A DNA stretch of 64,000 bases from Paenibacillus sp. FSL R5-0766 (GCF_037971845.1 NZ_CP150227.1:3224001-3288000), one strand, 5' to 3'; counted from the first letter of the stretch, positions 41,091 through 49,903 are shown. The notes: generated by a model not told the origin, from the letters alone. A program made the numbers and translations.

Positions 41091-43142
41091 ATGAAGAAAT
41101 TAATTAGTCTTTTATGTACAGCGGTGCTTGTAATTACGCCGCTTACAGATGTCAGCGCAGAGGCGAATAACAGCAGTACGATTGAGGCACGGGCGGAGCA
41201 GATCGCCAAGGAGATGGTGCAAACCTACGGTGTCACCAGTGTGCAATATGCAATCATGGATGAAGGAGAATATATTTTATCAGATAGTGTAGGACTGCAC
41301 GATAAGGCATCACAGAAGCCAATAGACAAGGATAGCATGTATGGCATAGGTTCGGTTAGCAAAATGGTTGTTACGGCAGCCGCCATGAAGCTGGTTGATT
41401 CCGGTAAAATAGATCTGGATGAGCCGCTTACTTCGTATATCAAGGACTTTAAAATGGCAGATGCGCGCTATACTCAAATCACACCACGCATGATGATGAA
41501 TCATTCATCCGGTCTTTACGGTACACATTATGGAAACAGCATGTTGTTTGAAGATAATGACACCCGCAATCATGATGAGTTATTGCTCAAACTTCAGTCC
41601 GAAAAACTGAAATCCAAACCTGGCGCATACTCCGTCTACGCCAATGACGGTTTTCAATTGCTTGAAATCCTGGTTGAACGGGTGAGTGGGTTAAGCTACA
41701 GCGAATATATCGCCAAGTATATCAGCGAGCCGTTGAAGTTGGAATCAACGAAGACACCACTAGATTCCTTTGACAGAGCGCAGTTATCCGAAACCTATTG
41801 GCCTACACTTGAGATGAAGATGCCTACCGAAAATGCTAACATTATCGGCACCGGCGGAGTGTACTCTACCGCAGAAGAATTGAGTCAATTCGGAGAGGTT
41901 TTAATGGGGAACAGACCGGATATTCTGTCGGAATCTGCTGTGAAGGCCATGCAATCTCATGAATATCGTAATGGCATATGGGTATCGGATGAACAAAATA
42001 CGATCAATTATGGCTTGGGCTGGGACGCGGTTGACCTTGCACCGTTCAGCGATTATGGGATTACCGCGCTTGCCAAAGGCGGGGATACCATGTTGTACCA
42101 TGCCGTGTTAATCACTATACCTGAACATGATATTTCAATGGCGGTTCTATCATCTGGTGGATCTTCCGTCTACAATCAGATGTTTGCCAGCAAAGTGCTG
42201 CTGGACGTTCTGGAGGATCAGGGCATCATCGACGATGTTCAGCCTGATCAGACATTCTCACCACCTGTCAAAGTGAAGATGCCAACAGAATTAAATTCTT
42301 ACTCCGGTCTCTATGGTACGGTAGGAGAGACATTGGATATAACGATTAAAGATGGTGAGATGCAACTGCCTGCTTTGCTGGGTGGAATTATTCCAGAGCA
42401 GAAATATGTGTACACAGGCGACGAACATTTTACAAGTGCGGATGGCAGTGTAAAAGCTAGCTTTGTGAAGGAACGTAATGACAAGGTGTATGTTAAAGTT
42501 CAGGGCATGATTACGTTACCCGGCATAGGCCAAACGGTAATGAACACGTATGATTATCAAAAACTGGATCATAATGCGCTGGACGCAGCAACCAAAGAGA
42601 AATGGACAGCTCGTGACGGCTCGAAATATTACGCGTTGGATGAAAAAATAACGTCGATCTTTTATCTGCTTCCATCGATGCTGATCAAGAACTTGTCTGT
42701 TGACGCCGAACATGGTTACGCCAATGGCACGCAAATCATGGATGTAAACAACGCAGAGAATATCGCCGAGATTCCTGTGATGAATGGAAGAGACGCGTTT
42801 GATCTGCAATTTTACACAAAGAATGGCGCCGAGATTCTTCTCCAGGATGGGCAGGAATACATTGCCGAGGATGCGATTACTCCAATCTTTGGTGGGAAAA
42901 AAGGAATTACGACTATTCCTGCAAACGGTCAAGCTCGGTGGTATGCGATCGACGCCCGCTCGGGTAACAAATCCATCACGGTGGATTCTCCGAAGACCGG
43001 AGGTTATGCAGTGTATAATGATAAAGGGGAAATGGTTGACTTCTCTGTAGCAACCAATCAGGAATCGACAAAGCTCCCGAAAAGTGGTTTTATCGTTTTT
43101 GGTGGGGAAGCCGGTGATGTATTCCAGATTGAATTAAAGTAG
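41091..43142 (+). CDS. Secreted beta-lactamase-family serine hydrolase
   Basis: This 683-residue exported protein has a signal peptide (about 1-25). The class C-like catalytic domain has S88-V-S-K91, Y183-A-N185 and K329-G-G, the three motifs of serine-acylating penicillin-binding proteins, D-aminopeptidases and esterases. The second half (after about 400) carries two or three beta-rich domains, as in Paenibacillus serine hydrolases. ATG 41091 follows GGAGG. The gene truncated at base 1 ends in a related domain (22 of 48 residues identical). It lies after the LytTR system but behind a terminator, so it may have its own control. It probably acts on cell-wall peptides or esters. Confidence 0.88.
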   Translation: MKKLISLLCTAVLVITPLTDVSAEANNSSTIEARAEQIAKEMVQTYGVTSVQYAIMDEGEYILSDSVGLHDKASQKPIDKDSMYGIGSVSKMVVTAAAMKLVDSGKIDLDEPLTSYIKDFKMADARYTQITPRMMMNHSSGLYGTHYGNSMLFEDNDTRNHDELLLKLQSEKLKSKPGAYSVYANDGFQLLEILVERVSGLSYSEYIAKYISEPLKLESTKTPLDSFDRAQLSETYWPTLEMKMPTENANIIGTGGVYSTAEELSQFGEVLMGNRPDILSESAVKAMQSHEYRNGIWVSDEQNTINYGLGWDAVDLAPFSDYGITALAKGGDTMLYHAVLITIPEHDISMAVLSSGGSSVYNQMFASKVLLDVLEDQGIIDDVQPDQTFSPPVKVKMPTELNSYSGLYGTVGETLDITIKDGEMQLPALLGGIIPEQKYVYTGDEHFTSADGSVKASFVKERNDKVYVKVQGMITLPGIGQTVMNTYDYQKLDHNALDAATKEKWTARDGSKYYALDEKITSIFYLLPSMLIKNLSVDAEHGYANGTQIMDVNNAENIAEIPVMNGRDAFDLQFYTKNGAEILLQDGQEYIAEDAITPIFGGKKGITTIPANGQARWYAIDARSGNKSITVDSPKTGGYAVYNDKGEMVDFSVATNQESTKLPKSGFIVFGGEAGDVFQIELK

Positions 43143-43204
43143 AGCAGAAACTTCATTAATGAGTCACGTTCGCAACTTATCACCGAAAAAATACAGTTAT
43201 CAAG

Positions 43205-43230
43205 AAGTCGCCTAGTGGCGGCTTTTTTGA
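43205..43230 (+). terminator. Intrinsic terminator (GTCGCC family)
   Basis: AGTCGCC (43206-43212), TAGT loop, GGCGGCT (43217-43223) and six T residues. Confidence 0.9.
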
Positions 43231-43334
43231 TTTCTTTAGAATAATTTAACAATCCGGTAACAATTCGCATTCACTACTCGTTATATTTATGTAGTTATAT
43301 ATCAGGCTCATTTTAACAGGAGGAATTACTATCC

Positions 43335-43355
43335 ATGACCAATAGACATAAATAA
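43335..43355 (+). CDS. Possible six-codon leader peptide
   Basis: ATG ACC AAT AGA CAT AAA TAA (MTNRHK) follows a strong AGGAGG by eleven bases and precedes the lipoprotein gene by 87 bases. Just downstream, CATAGG and CCTATG form a short hairpin. It may be a regulatory leader, but nothing shows that it is translated. Confidence 0.25.
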   Translation: MTNRHK

Positions 43356-43442
43356 ACTCATAGGTTGGACCTATGGATTCCTAGTCTCAGCCATGGGTAA
43401 TAACATGTAAGTACAGAATAAAGACAGGGAGGAATGAACCTG

Positions 43443-44054
43443 ATGTTTCAACCACGTTCTATTATGATGAGTATCTCGTTAATCGTTATAGTTCTAACAC
43501 TTGCAGCTTGCTCTGGTAGTAATGAACCCTTGCCTAGCCCTCAACCATCAATGCCAGCAGGTGAAACAGAAGAAGCAAATGAAACGGAGCGTCCACAGAC
43601 CGCAAGTTTTGAAATGTTGACCGCAGATGGCAATCAATCACTAGAAGCGACCTTACAAAAAGGAGAAGGATTTTCCTTGTACGAATTCGAGAAATTCACA
43701 TTTGATGCTGCTCAAGGCCGTCTGTCACTGACTAGTAACGCTGACTATTATGTGGATATTGAACCACTGCCTTCGGATTATAATCTGGCAGAATTGGAGA
43801 CAGCCGGTAAAGAAGAATTAGAAAAAGCCGGTAAGGTATCCGATTATAGTGGAGAACTGGTAGAACACCCGCTTGGTTATGCCGAGCTCTATCTTCAGGC
43901 CTCAGGTGAAGAAGGCATTAGTGATTATATGGTCTGGAAATCAGAAGAAGGGGATGCATTTTTATTCCGTCTTCATAATCCAAAAGGAGAAGAGGCCTCT
44001 GATTTCGCCAGTCCGGTCCTTGTTTCGTTATCCACCGTTCAGGGTGATTCGTAA
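43443..44054 (+). CDS. Hypothetical lipoprotein
   Basis: This 203-residue lipoprotein has a hydrophobic signal (IMMSISLIVIVLTLAAC) with cysteine near 23. It is followed by a low-complexity Pro/Glu/Thr linker (PLPSPQPSMPAGETEEANETERPQ in part) and an acidic beta-rich domain from about residue 60. ATG 43443 is preferred because GGGAGG lies nine bases upstream. ATG 43434 is too close to it. It is anchored outside the membrane. No family is recognised. The neighbours are unrelated and it is followed by a terminator. Confidence 0.75.
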   Translation: MFQPRSIMMSISLIVIVLTLAACSGSNEPLPSPQPSMPAGETEEANETERPQTASFEMLTADGNQSLEATLQKGEGFSLYEFEKFTFDAAQGRLSLTSNADYYVDIEPLPSDYNLAELETAGKEELEKAGKVSDYSGELVEHPLGYAELYLQASGEEGISDYMVWKSEEGDAFLFRLHNPKGEEASDFASPVLVSLSTVQGDS

Positions 44055-44080
44055 CGTGGATGACTATAATCATTTCAACG

Positions 44081-44106
44081 AAAGTCGCCAACTGGCGGCT
44101 TTTTTA
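44081..44106 (+). terminator. Intrinsic terminator (GTCGCC family)
   Basis: AGTCGCC (44083-44089), AACT loop, GGCGGCT (44094-44100) and T-run. Confidence 0.9.
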
Positions 44107-44155
44107 CTTTTGAAAATTGCACGGAGAAGTTGCGAGATGAAATATTCACTTCCAT

Positions 44156-44186
44156 TTGACTTAGAGCACACTCTAAGGTGTAGACT
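44156..44186 (+). promoter_or_regulatory. MerR-type promoter with 19-bp spacer and dyad
   Basis: TTGACT (44156-44161) and TAGACT (44181-44186) are separated by 19 bp, the overlong spacer typical of MerR-controlled promoters. CTTAGAG (44160-44166) and CTCTAAG (44171-44177) form a perfect dyad between them. An AdhR-like MerR activator encoded elsewhere is the likely partner. Confidence 0.75.
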
Positions 44187-44220
44187 AGCATCAGCAACGA
44201 TCCCAAAGGAGATGAACAGA

Positions 44221-45200
44221 ATGACACAGGAAAATAATACTAGAACTTTACAACATAAAATGGGCTCTGGCTTCAACCATAACAGTACAGCGGAGGATGT
44301 ATTGAGAGATCTGGACTTGTCAGGACAGCTGGCTATTGTAACGGGTGGATATTCCGGCCTCGGGTTAGAGACGACACGTGCGCTTGTTAACGCGGGAGCA
44401 CGTGTAGTGTGACTGCGCGTCGTCCAGCGGTTGCGAAGGAAGCACTTTCTGGTCTGGAAGGTGTTGAAATAGATGCATTGGACCTCGCTGATTTATCCAG
44501 CGTTCGTGCTTTTGCCGAGCGGTTTCTGGCGAGTGATCGGAAGATCGACATGCTGATTCTTAATGCGGGTATCATGGCTTGTCCGGAGACGCGGGTAGGT
44601 CCTGACTGGGAAGCTCAATTTGCAACCAATCATCTGGGCCATTTTGCCCTGACTAATCTGTTATGGCCAGCACTAGCAAGTCAAGGGGGAGCACGTGTTA
44701 TTTCCTTGGCATCAGCGGGACATCATTTCTCACCGATTCGTTGGGATGACATCCAATTTGAACATGGATATGAGAAATTTCCTGCCTATGGACAGTCAAA
44801 AACAGCAACAATTTTATTCAGCGTTGAGCTGGATCGTCGAGGTGCAGAGCACGGAGTACGGGCTTTCTCCGTTCATCCAGGCGGAATTATGACACCACTA
44901 CAGCGTCATATGCCACAAGAGGAGATGATTGCTCTGGGCTGGATTGATGAATCTGGACAAGTGGCCAACCCTGCGTTCAAAACACCTGAGCAGGGGGCAG
45001 CGACGCAAGTCTGGGCAGCAACTTCACCTCAGCTTGAGGGAAAAGGCGGTGTCTACTGTGAGGATTGTGACATCAGTGAAATGGCTCCAGAGGATGGAGG
45101 TTTCTATGGGGTCAAGAAGTATGCTATCGACCCTGAGCAAGCTACTCGTTTATGGGAGCTATCGGCCAAGCTGACTCAAACAGACTTAGAACTCTCATAA
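44221..45200 (+). pseudogene. SDR oxidoreductase interrupted by a frameshift
   Basis: The reading frame from ATG 44221 (after AAAGGAG) encodes the SDR cofactor motif TGGYSGLG and stops at TGA 44410-44412. The rest continues in another frame from 44409 (TARRPAVAKEALSGLEG, NAGIMACPE, the serine in LASAGHH and Y-x-x-x-K in YGQSK) to 45200. Loss of one G in the GTAGTGTGACT region accounts for the break: adding one base restores a 326-residue protein. It could be a real pseudogene or a sequencing error. The family is the long SDR group related to retinol dehydrogenase-like reductases. A MerR-type promoter precedes it. Confidence 0.75.
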
Positions 45201-45270
45201 TCATGTAGTTGCGGCAACAGAGCAACAGCTTGCTTACATGCAGGAACTCACGGAAAAGTTCAAAATCTGA
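45190..45270 (+). pseudogene. Short C-terminal coding remnant
   Basis: A frame with protein-like content ends VVAATEQQLAYMQELTEKFKI and TGA. It overlaps the SDR stop and has no start. It may be the tail of a former gene or may be chance. No family is recognised. Confidence 0.25.
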
Positions 45271-45331
45271 AGAGAATGCGATTAATTATAATGAAAACAA
45301 CATAATTTCAAACAAAATCTCCTATTTAGCA

Positions 45332-45337
45332 TATAAT
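45332..45337 (+). promoter_or_regulatory. Possible -10 box of murB
   Basis: TATAAT at 45332-45337 lies about 65 bases before murB in an AT-rich region. No good -35 box is seen at the correct distance. Confidence 0.35.
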
Positions 45338-45403
45338 AAAGAAGGAGCATCTCATTTTCGCGATGGTGCAATCATTTCTTTATGAATTCAGGGAGAGAAA
45401 ATC

Positions 45404-46294
45404 ATGAATATTTTTGAGCATCAGATACCTTTGGAAAAAGTGAAATTCAATGAACCGCTAAAAAATCACACGTTTATTAAAATAGGTGGCAACGCAGATA
45501 TTCTCATCCATCCAACAACGATAGACGAAATCACTAAAATCGTGGAAATTGCCAACTTACATCAGTTACCTCTGACGGTCATTGGAAAAGGCTCAAACGT
45601 CATTATTAAAGACGGGGGCATCCGGGGAGTAACGATTTCTCTTAGCCACTTCGATCAAATTAAAGTGAGCGAGGACAGCATGATTGCGCAAAGCGGCGTT
45701 GATATCATTGATGTATCCAGACTTGCTTTGGAGCATAGCTTGACCGGTTTGGAGTTTGCTTGCGGTATTCCCGGCAGCACGGGGGGCGCACTTTACATGA
45801 ATGCCGGTGCTTATGGCGGTCAGATCGCCGATGTTGTTGAACGTGCGACTGTGATCACCAAAGACGGCGCAGTGTTGGAGATCCCGCGAGAAGAGATGAA
45901 GTTTGGTTATCGAAATAGTCTCTTCAAGATGGATCACTATATCATACTGGAGGCCGAATTCGGGCTCAAAAAAGGAAACAAGGAAGATATTGCAAGCAAA
46001 ATGAAGGAATTAACGTTCCTTAGAGAATCCAAGCAGCCGCTTGAGTTCCCCTCTTGTGGAAGTGTATTTAAACGACCCGAAGGACATTTTGCCGGTAAAC
46101 TGATTCAGGATTGTAACTTGCAGGGCACTCGCATCGGAGGTGCTGAAATCTCCATGAAGCATGCAGGTTTTATTGTAAATGTGGATCACGCTACTGCCCA
46201 GGATTATATGGATCTGATCCAATTTATTCAGAAGAAAGTATATGATGCGTTCCAAGTTGAATTGGAAACCGAAGTAATCTTTCTGGGAGAATAA
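45404..46294 (+). CDS. murB: UDP-N-acetylenolpyruvoylglucosamine reductase MurB
   Basis: This 296-residue FAD enzyme reduces UDP-GlcNAc enolpyruvate to UDP-MurNAc in peptidoglycan synthesis, using NADPH. Landmarks are FIKIGGNADILIHP, IGKGSNVIIKDGG (FAD site), ACGIPGSTGGALYMNAGAYG and the catalytic serine in SCGSVFKRPEG. The length is that of type II MurB (about 300 residues). GGGAG precedes the ATG. A 14-codon frame at 45363 ends by overlapping this start (ATGA) and might couple translation. The gene stands outside a division cluster, so it may be a second copy in the genome. Confidence 0.95.
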   Translation: MNIFEHQIPLEKVKFNEPLKNHTFIKIGGNADILIHPTTIDEITKIVEIANLHQLPLTVIGKGSNVIIKDGGIRGVTISLSHFDQIKVSEDSMIAQSGVDIIDVSRLALEHSLTGLEFACGIPGSTGGALYMNAGAYGGQIADVVERATVITKDGAVLEIPREEMKFGYRNSLFKMDHYIILEAEFGLKKGNKEDIASKMKELTFLRESKQPLEFPSCGSVFKRPEGHFAGKLIQDCNLQGTRIGGAEISMKHAGFIVNVDHATAQDYMDLIQFIQKKVYDAFQVELETEVIFLGE

Positions 46295-46313
46295 CTTCAT
46301 TGTAATCATTAGG

Positions 46314-46338
46314 AGGTCGCCTTTGGCGGCCTTTTTTG
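46314..46338 (+). terminator. Intrinsic terminator (GTCGCC family variant)
   Basis: AGGTCGCC pairs with GGCGGCCT around a three-base loop, followed by six T residues. Confidence 0.85.
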
Positions 46339-46435
46339 CTTGTGGGAATGGTACTGAAACAAGTATCCACATGCTAATTATGGTAATATCAGAGTGATTG
46401 TATTTAATATTTCATCGTTATCATAAGGAGTGTAC

Positions 46436-47134
46436 ATGGAGATGTTCAAGCGTAACAGGAGAATTCTGCTAATCACTGCAATGGTAATTTTACTATCGCC
46501 CCTGTCAATCTTGGCATATATGTATATGAATGAACGAGCTGGCGGGCTAGCCGATCAACGGATATCCAAAGTTTGGGGATTGAATGAACCTATACATATT
46601 CCTATAGCGAACAGTCCTCAAGGGGCCGTTCAAGAATTTAGAGGTGAATCTTATACCTCCCAATTCATTCATCAGGAGGCTGTGGACGGGGGCATGATTT
46701 TGTTCACGCACAAAAAGGGTCGGGAAAACAACAGTAATCTTCAGATGGAGTATACTCGCAAGAACATTTTCGGATGGAAATGGGTATGGGGTGGAGGATA
46801 TTCCATTAATGAATCAGTTGAATCCAAGTTTGCGTTGAATTATATGAGCATACCGAAATTGGAAAAAGTCTCGACCCCGTTTCCGATGTTATTTGGTGAC
46901 ATCATAGACTCCACTATCAAACGTGTAACTGTTGAAATTAAGCAAAATGGAAAGCCCGAAACTTTCGATGTGAAGCTGGTTGAGGCAGGTGAGAACCAAC
47001 AAATCTGGTACGTATTCCTGTCTTCTTCAGCTACTCTTCCTTATACAATCAAAGCATACGATGAAGAGGAGAACCTCTTAATCAACAAAGACATTGAAGA
47101 GGCAGATGATTTTGGCTCATTATTTATTGAATAA
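46436..47134 (+). CDS. Membrane-anchored hypothetical protein
   Basis: This 232-residue protein has a single N-terminal membrane segment (about residues 10-30: LLITAMVILLSPLSILAYMY), with the rest predicted outside the cell. The outer part is mostly beta, with WKWVWGGGYSINESVES and DVKLVEAGENQQIWYVFLSS. I do not recognise a family. ATG 46436 lies five bases after AAGGAG, while an ATG two codons later is equally possible. It stands alone between murB and a convergent DUF817 gene. Confidence 0.7.
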   Translation: MEMFKRNRRILLITAMVILLSPLSILAYMYMNERAGGLADQRISKVWGLNEPIHIPIANSPQGAVQEFRGESYTSQFIHQEAVDGGMILFTHKKGRENNSNLQMEYTRKNIFGWKWVWGGGYSINESVESKFALNYMSIPKLEKVSTPFPMLFGDIIDSTIKRVTVEIKQNGKPETFDVKLVEAGENQQIWYVFLSSSATLPYTIKAYDEEENLLINKDIEEADDFGSLFIE

Positions 47135-47154
47135 TCTCAAATAGAACCACAGTA

Positions 47155-47210
47155 AAAAACAGCGGCATTCGAAGACTTTAGGTACGAGTCTAAGATTGCT
47201 GCTGTTTTAC
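47155..47210. terminator. Bidirectional terminator
   Basis: AAAACAGCGGCA (47156-47167) pairs with TGCTGCTGTTTT (47197-47208). A second pairing, AGACT with AGTCT, lies inside the loop. It serves the convergent genes on either side. Confidence 0.8.
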
Positions 47211-47227
47211 GGTTAGAGAATAAATAG

Positions 47228-48013
47228 TTACCTGGACTTTGGATCATCTGCGGTTCGATTGGCCTTCACATATTTGAGTTGCGCAACGATGATGACACTG
47301 ATGATGACCAGCAGGAACCACGAACTAATTTTGCTAAAGCTAACCAGTTGCCAGGCATCATGCTGATCAGGATATTTCCAGGCATTGAAGAATGTAGCGA
47401 TGTTCTCAGCAGTCCAAATGAAGAAACCAACAATGATAAAAGCAAGTGATAAGGGCATTCGATAGGTCGTTGCTCGTACCCGGTATATAATCCAGGTTTT
47501 CCAGAACACAACGAATACAAGCGCCGTCAGCCACCAGCGAAAATCGGGCATAAAATGATGAGTGAAAAAGTTAATATAGATGGCTGCTCCCAGCAGCATC
47601 GAAGGTGCAAAACCAGGCCATCCGGTCATGTCCATTCGCAGTCTTCGCCACACCTGACACATAAAACTGGCTACACTTGCATACATGAATCCACTATAAA
47701 GAGGGACATCCAGGATTTTGGTGTAAGCTGGCTCAGGGTAAGACCAAGATCCCATCCATACTTTATAAATCTCCAGCACCAGGCCAATAATGTGAAATAC
47801 ACAGATGACCTTGATTTCATCACGGGTTTCCAAGCCGCTTCGATACATCAGGTACTGCACTGCAAGCAATACGAGCAGAATGGCATCATACCGATGAAGG
47901 AAAGGAATAGGAATTACGCTGGACAGTGCCAGTGTTCCAAAGATCGCTACGGGAAATATGCAGCTCATGGCCTGATGATAGCCAAAATGAAGTAGTTGTA
48001 TTAGAGACTTCAA
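47228..48013 (-). CDS. yoaT: DUF817 membrane protein (YoaT family)
   Basis: This 261-residue integral membrane protein has about eight helices. The DUF817 signatures are visible: EIYKVWMGSWSYPEP, VPLYSGFMYASVASF, INFFTHHFMPDFRWWL and FFIWTAENIATFFNAWKYPDQ. It resembles Bacillus subtilis YoaT, whose function is not known. Translation starts at TTG 48013, eleven bases after GGAAAGGAG. It is a single gene, convergent with the anchored hypothetical protein. Confidence 0.88.
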   Translation of the reverse strand: MKSLIQLLHFGYHQAMSCIFPVAIFGTLALSSVIPIPFLHRYDAILLVLLAVQYLMYRSGLETRDEIKVICVFHIIGLVLEIYKVWMGSWSYPEPAYTKILDVPLYSGFMYASVASFMCQVWRRLRMDMTGWPGFAPSMLLGAAIYINFFTHHFMPDFRWWLTALVFVVFWKTWIIYRVRATTYRMPLSLAFIIVGFFIWTAENIATFFNAWKYPDQHDAWQLVSFSKISSWFLLVIISVIIVAQLKYVKANRTADDPKSR

Positions 48014-48185
48014 GTCGAGTTAAACTCCTTTCCAAACATGTTGGAGCAAGATTCATTTAAGATTTAAGGTTCTTCATCACGGGCGTTTTTGCCTACTCTT
48101 CATAATATAGATATGATCCATGAATAAAAAGAGAAAAAACCACGCAAATCTGTTCTTGTTTTCAAATTAAAACGAACACCCTTAA

Positions 48186-48214
48186 TTGATAATGATTTTC
48201 AATTAGATTAGAAT
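48186..48214 (+). promoter_or_regulatory. Fur box over promoter of haem monooxygenase
   Basis: TTGATA (48186-48191) and TAGAAT (48209-48214) are 17 bp apart. The -35 box and spacer form TGATAATGATTTTCAATTA, close to the Fur consensus GATAATGATAATCATTATC. Iron-dependent repression is expected. Confidence 0.8.
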
Positions 48215-48281
48215 GAAAGAATAAAAAGCTCACTACGTCTCGCATAACGCGAGGCATGTGACTCTACCAGGAGGAATGAAT

Positions 48282-48617
48282 ATGTTGATTCAAACTCGAA
48301 GTATTATTGTCAAAAAGGGACATAGCGATAAGATTTTGGAACGTTTCAGTGGTCCAACTCCTGTTGTGGACATGCCCGGTCTGATTGATTTTAGTGTCCT
48401 GGTCAACAAGAAAAGTACAGAGAACGAAGAAGTGATGGTCATCATTCGCTGGGAATCGGAAGAAGCATGGAAAAACTGGGAGAAAAGTGATGTTCATATC
48501 AAAGGCCATCGTGAGAAGAGAGCACAGGAGAAACCTGATTATCTAATAAGTACAACCGTAAATATGTATCAGGTACAGACCGTGAAGACAGGTAACGGTT
48601 CCGAACAAGGGTCATAA
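48282..48617 (+). CDS. Haem-degrading/antibiotic-biosynthesis-type monooxygenase (HmoA/IsdG-like)
   Basis: This small ferredoxin-fold protein has 111 residues. The ABM/IsdG pattern is visible in DFSVLVNKK, VIIRWESEEAWKNWEKSDVHIKGHRE: the WESEEAWKNW segment and the following H (haem ligand) are typical of HmoA and IsdG. It should open haem to release iron in the cytoplasm. A Fur box over its promoter fits this role. ATG 48282 follows AGGAGG by eight bases. ATG 48276 is only one base from it. Monocistronic. Confidence 0.88.
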   Translation: MLIQTRSIIVKKGHSDKILERFSGPTPVVDMPGLIDFSVLVNKKSTENEEVMVIIRWESEEAWKNWEKSDVHIKGHREKRAQEKPDYLISTTVNMYQVQTVKTGNGSEQGS

Positions 48618-48739
48618 TCAGACCGCGATTCTTGCATATGGGCAATTCTATGAGCGGTCAACAGGGTCACTCCATGTATATTCTCTTGTGGTTATGTTAA
48701 AATGAAATTCGTACAATTACATTAGACAAGGAGGCCGCT

Positions 48740-49084
48740 ATGCAACCGATTAAACCTCAAGACATTCAGCTCCGGATCAATAATCTTGCTGATCAGGACT
48801 TATACGTACATCTAGAACTTACGTCAGGTGCTTACGCACAACATATGGACAGTACAAAACATCCAGCATCGGCATTCATTACCAATGCGGCCATACGATA
48901 TACGCAGGGGTCCATTTCAGGTACAGGTCCATACCGTGTTGGTCTGAAAACAACGCAGGGATGGCTTTACGCCGAAGGACTTACACATATTGATGAGCAG
49001 GAACAAGAAAGACTGATTCTCGCCGGTCACGACAGCCAAGGTAAACTAGTTGTGGCGTTACAATTAAGCCGAGAGATGTTCTGA
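48740..49084 (+). CDS. yojF: YojF-family protein (DUF1806)
   Basis: This 114-residue protein of the DUF1806 family is encoded directly before bshB2, exactly as yojF precedes yojG in Bacillus. Characteristic features are LRINNLADQDLYVHLELTSGAYA, HPASAFITNA and GPYRVGLKTTQGWLYAEGLTHID. The role is not firmly known. Its constant pairing suggests a partner or regulator of the bacillithiol deacetylase. AAGGAGG lies before the ATG, and 23 bases separate it from bshB2. Confidence 0.88.
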   Translation: MQPIKPQDIQLRINNLADQDLYVHLELTSGAYAQHMDSTKHPASAFITNAAIRYTQGSISGTGPYRVGLKTTQGWLYAEGLTHIDEQEQERLILAGHDSQGKLVVALQLSREMF

Positions 49085-49107
49085 TGAAAGCGGAGGATTG
49101 AATAACC

Positions 49108-49782
49108 ATGAATACTACACACAACGAGCATGAGCGCATCTTGGTGGTATATCCACATCCAGATGATGAAGCTTTCTCTGTATCGGGAACGTTAGCCAAA
49201 TACATAGATGGCGGTGCCCATGTAACCTATGCTTGTCTAACACTTGGCGAGATGGGGCGCAATATGGGGATTCCTCCATTTGCCAACCGAGTGACGTTGC
49301 CTGGCATCCGTAAACAGGAACTCATCGAAGCTTCTGAAGCGATTGGTATTCAGGACCTGAGAATGCTGGGTTTCCACGATAAAATGCTGGAGTTCGAAGA
49401 CCCACAGTTACTGGAAGATACCATCATGTCGCTACTTAAAGAGTTGAACCCCACGCTGGTCATTACGTTCTATCCGGGGTACAGTGTTCATCCCGATCAT
49501 GATGCAACGGGAGCCGCTGTTATACGTACAATCGCTAAACTTCCTGGGGATGAACGTCCGATGGTTCACTGCGTTGCGTTCGCGAATAATCAGGAACAGT
49601 ACATTGGCAAACCGGATGTATTTGTTGACGTATCCGAATTTTTGGATCGGAAAATGGCGTCCATTCGTGCCCACCGTTCACAATTCCAGGCAGCAGAGCT
49701 TGTAGGAAATCGTGAGCTGAATAATGAAGAAATCAAAAAACGTTTTGGCAGAGAAACATTTTGGACCTATCCATTTAAATAA
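49108..49782 (+). CDS. bshB2: Bacillithiol biosynthesis deacetylase BshB2
   Basis: This 224-residue zinc-dependent LmbE/PIG-L deacetylase removes acetate from GlcNAc-malate, the second step of bacillithiol synthesis, and may also process bacillithiol S-conjugates. The zinc motif PHPDDE (16-21) and the second metal histidine in YSVHPDHDATG are present. GGAGG lies 11 bases before the ATG. It is paired with yojF, and a terminator follows. Genes for the other steps (bshA, bshC) are not in the window. Confidence 0.92.
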   Translation: MNTTHNEHERILVVYPHPDDEAFSVSGTLAKYIDGGAHVTYACLTLGEMGRNMGIPPFANRVTLPGIRKQELIEASEAIGIQDLRMLGFHDKMLEFEDPQLLEDTIMSLLKELNPTLVITFYPGYSVHPDHDATGAAVIRTIAKLPGDERPMVHCVAFANNQEQYIGKPDVFVDVSEFLDRKMASIRAHRSQFQAAELVGNRELNNEEIKKRFGRETFWTYPFK

Positions 49783-49807
49783 ATGATTCATCGGAAGTCG
49801 CACACGT

Positions 49808-49852
49808 TCAAACGGGACGAAGCAGAGGTTTATCCTGCTTCGTCCCGTTTAC
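49808..49852. terminator. Hairpin between bshB2 and convergent ABC permease
   Basis: AAACGGGACGAAGCAG (49810-49825) pairs perfectly with CTGCTTCGTCCCGTTT (49835-49850). The long GC-rich stem between convergent genes acts as a probable bidirectional terminator, although the T-run is short. Confidence 0.7.
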
Positions 49853-49903
49853 GTTAATCCATCATTGCGGCCCTTTGCGGGAGTAGATCAAACTATACCC
49901 GGA

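Noticed and set aside
45363..45407. 14-codon frame overlapping the murB start
   Set aside because: The possible ribosome site is about 15 bases from its ATG, too far for efficient initiation, and the overlap could be chance.
47266..47520. Open frames overlapping the DUF817 gene
   Set aside because: They are alternative frames of a gene with clear family motifs and have no start signals.
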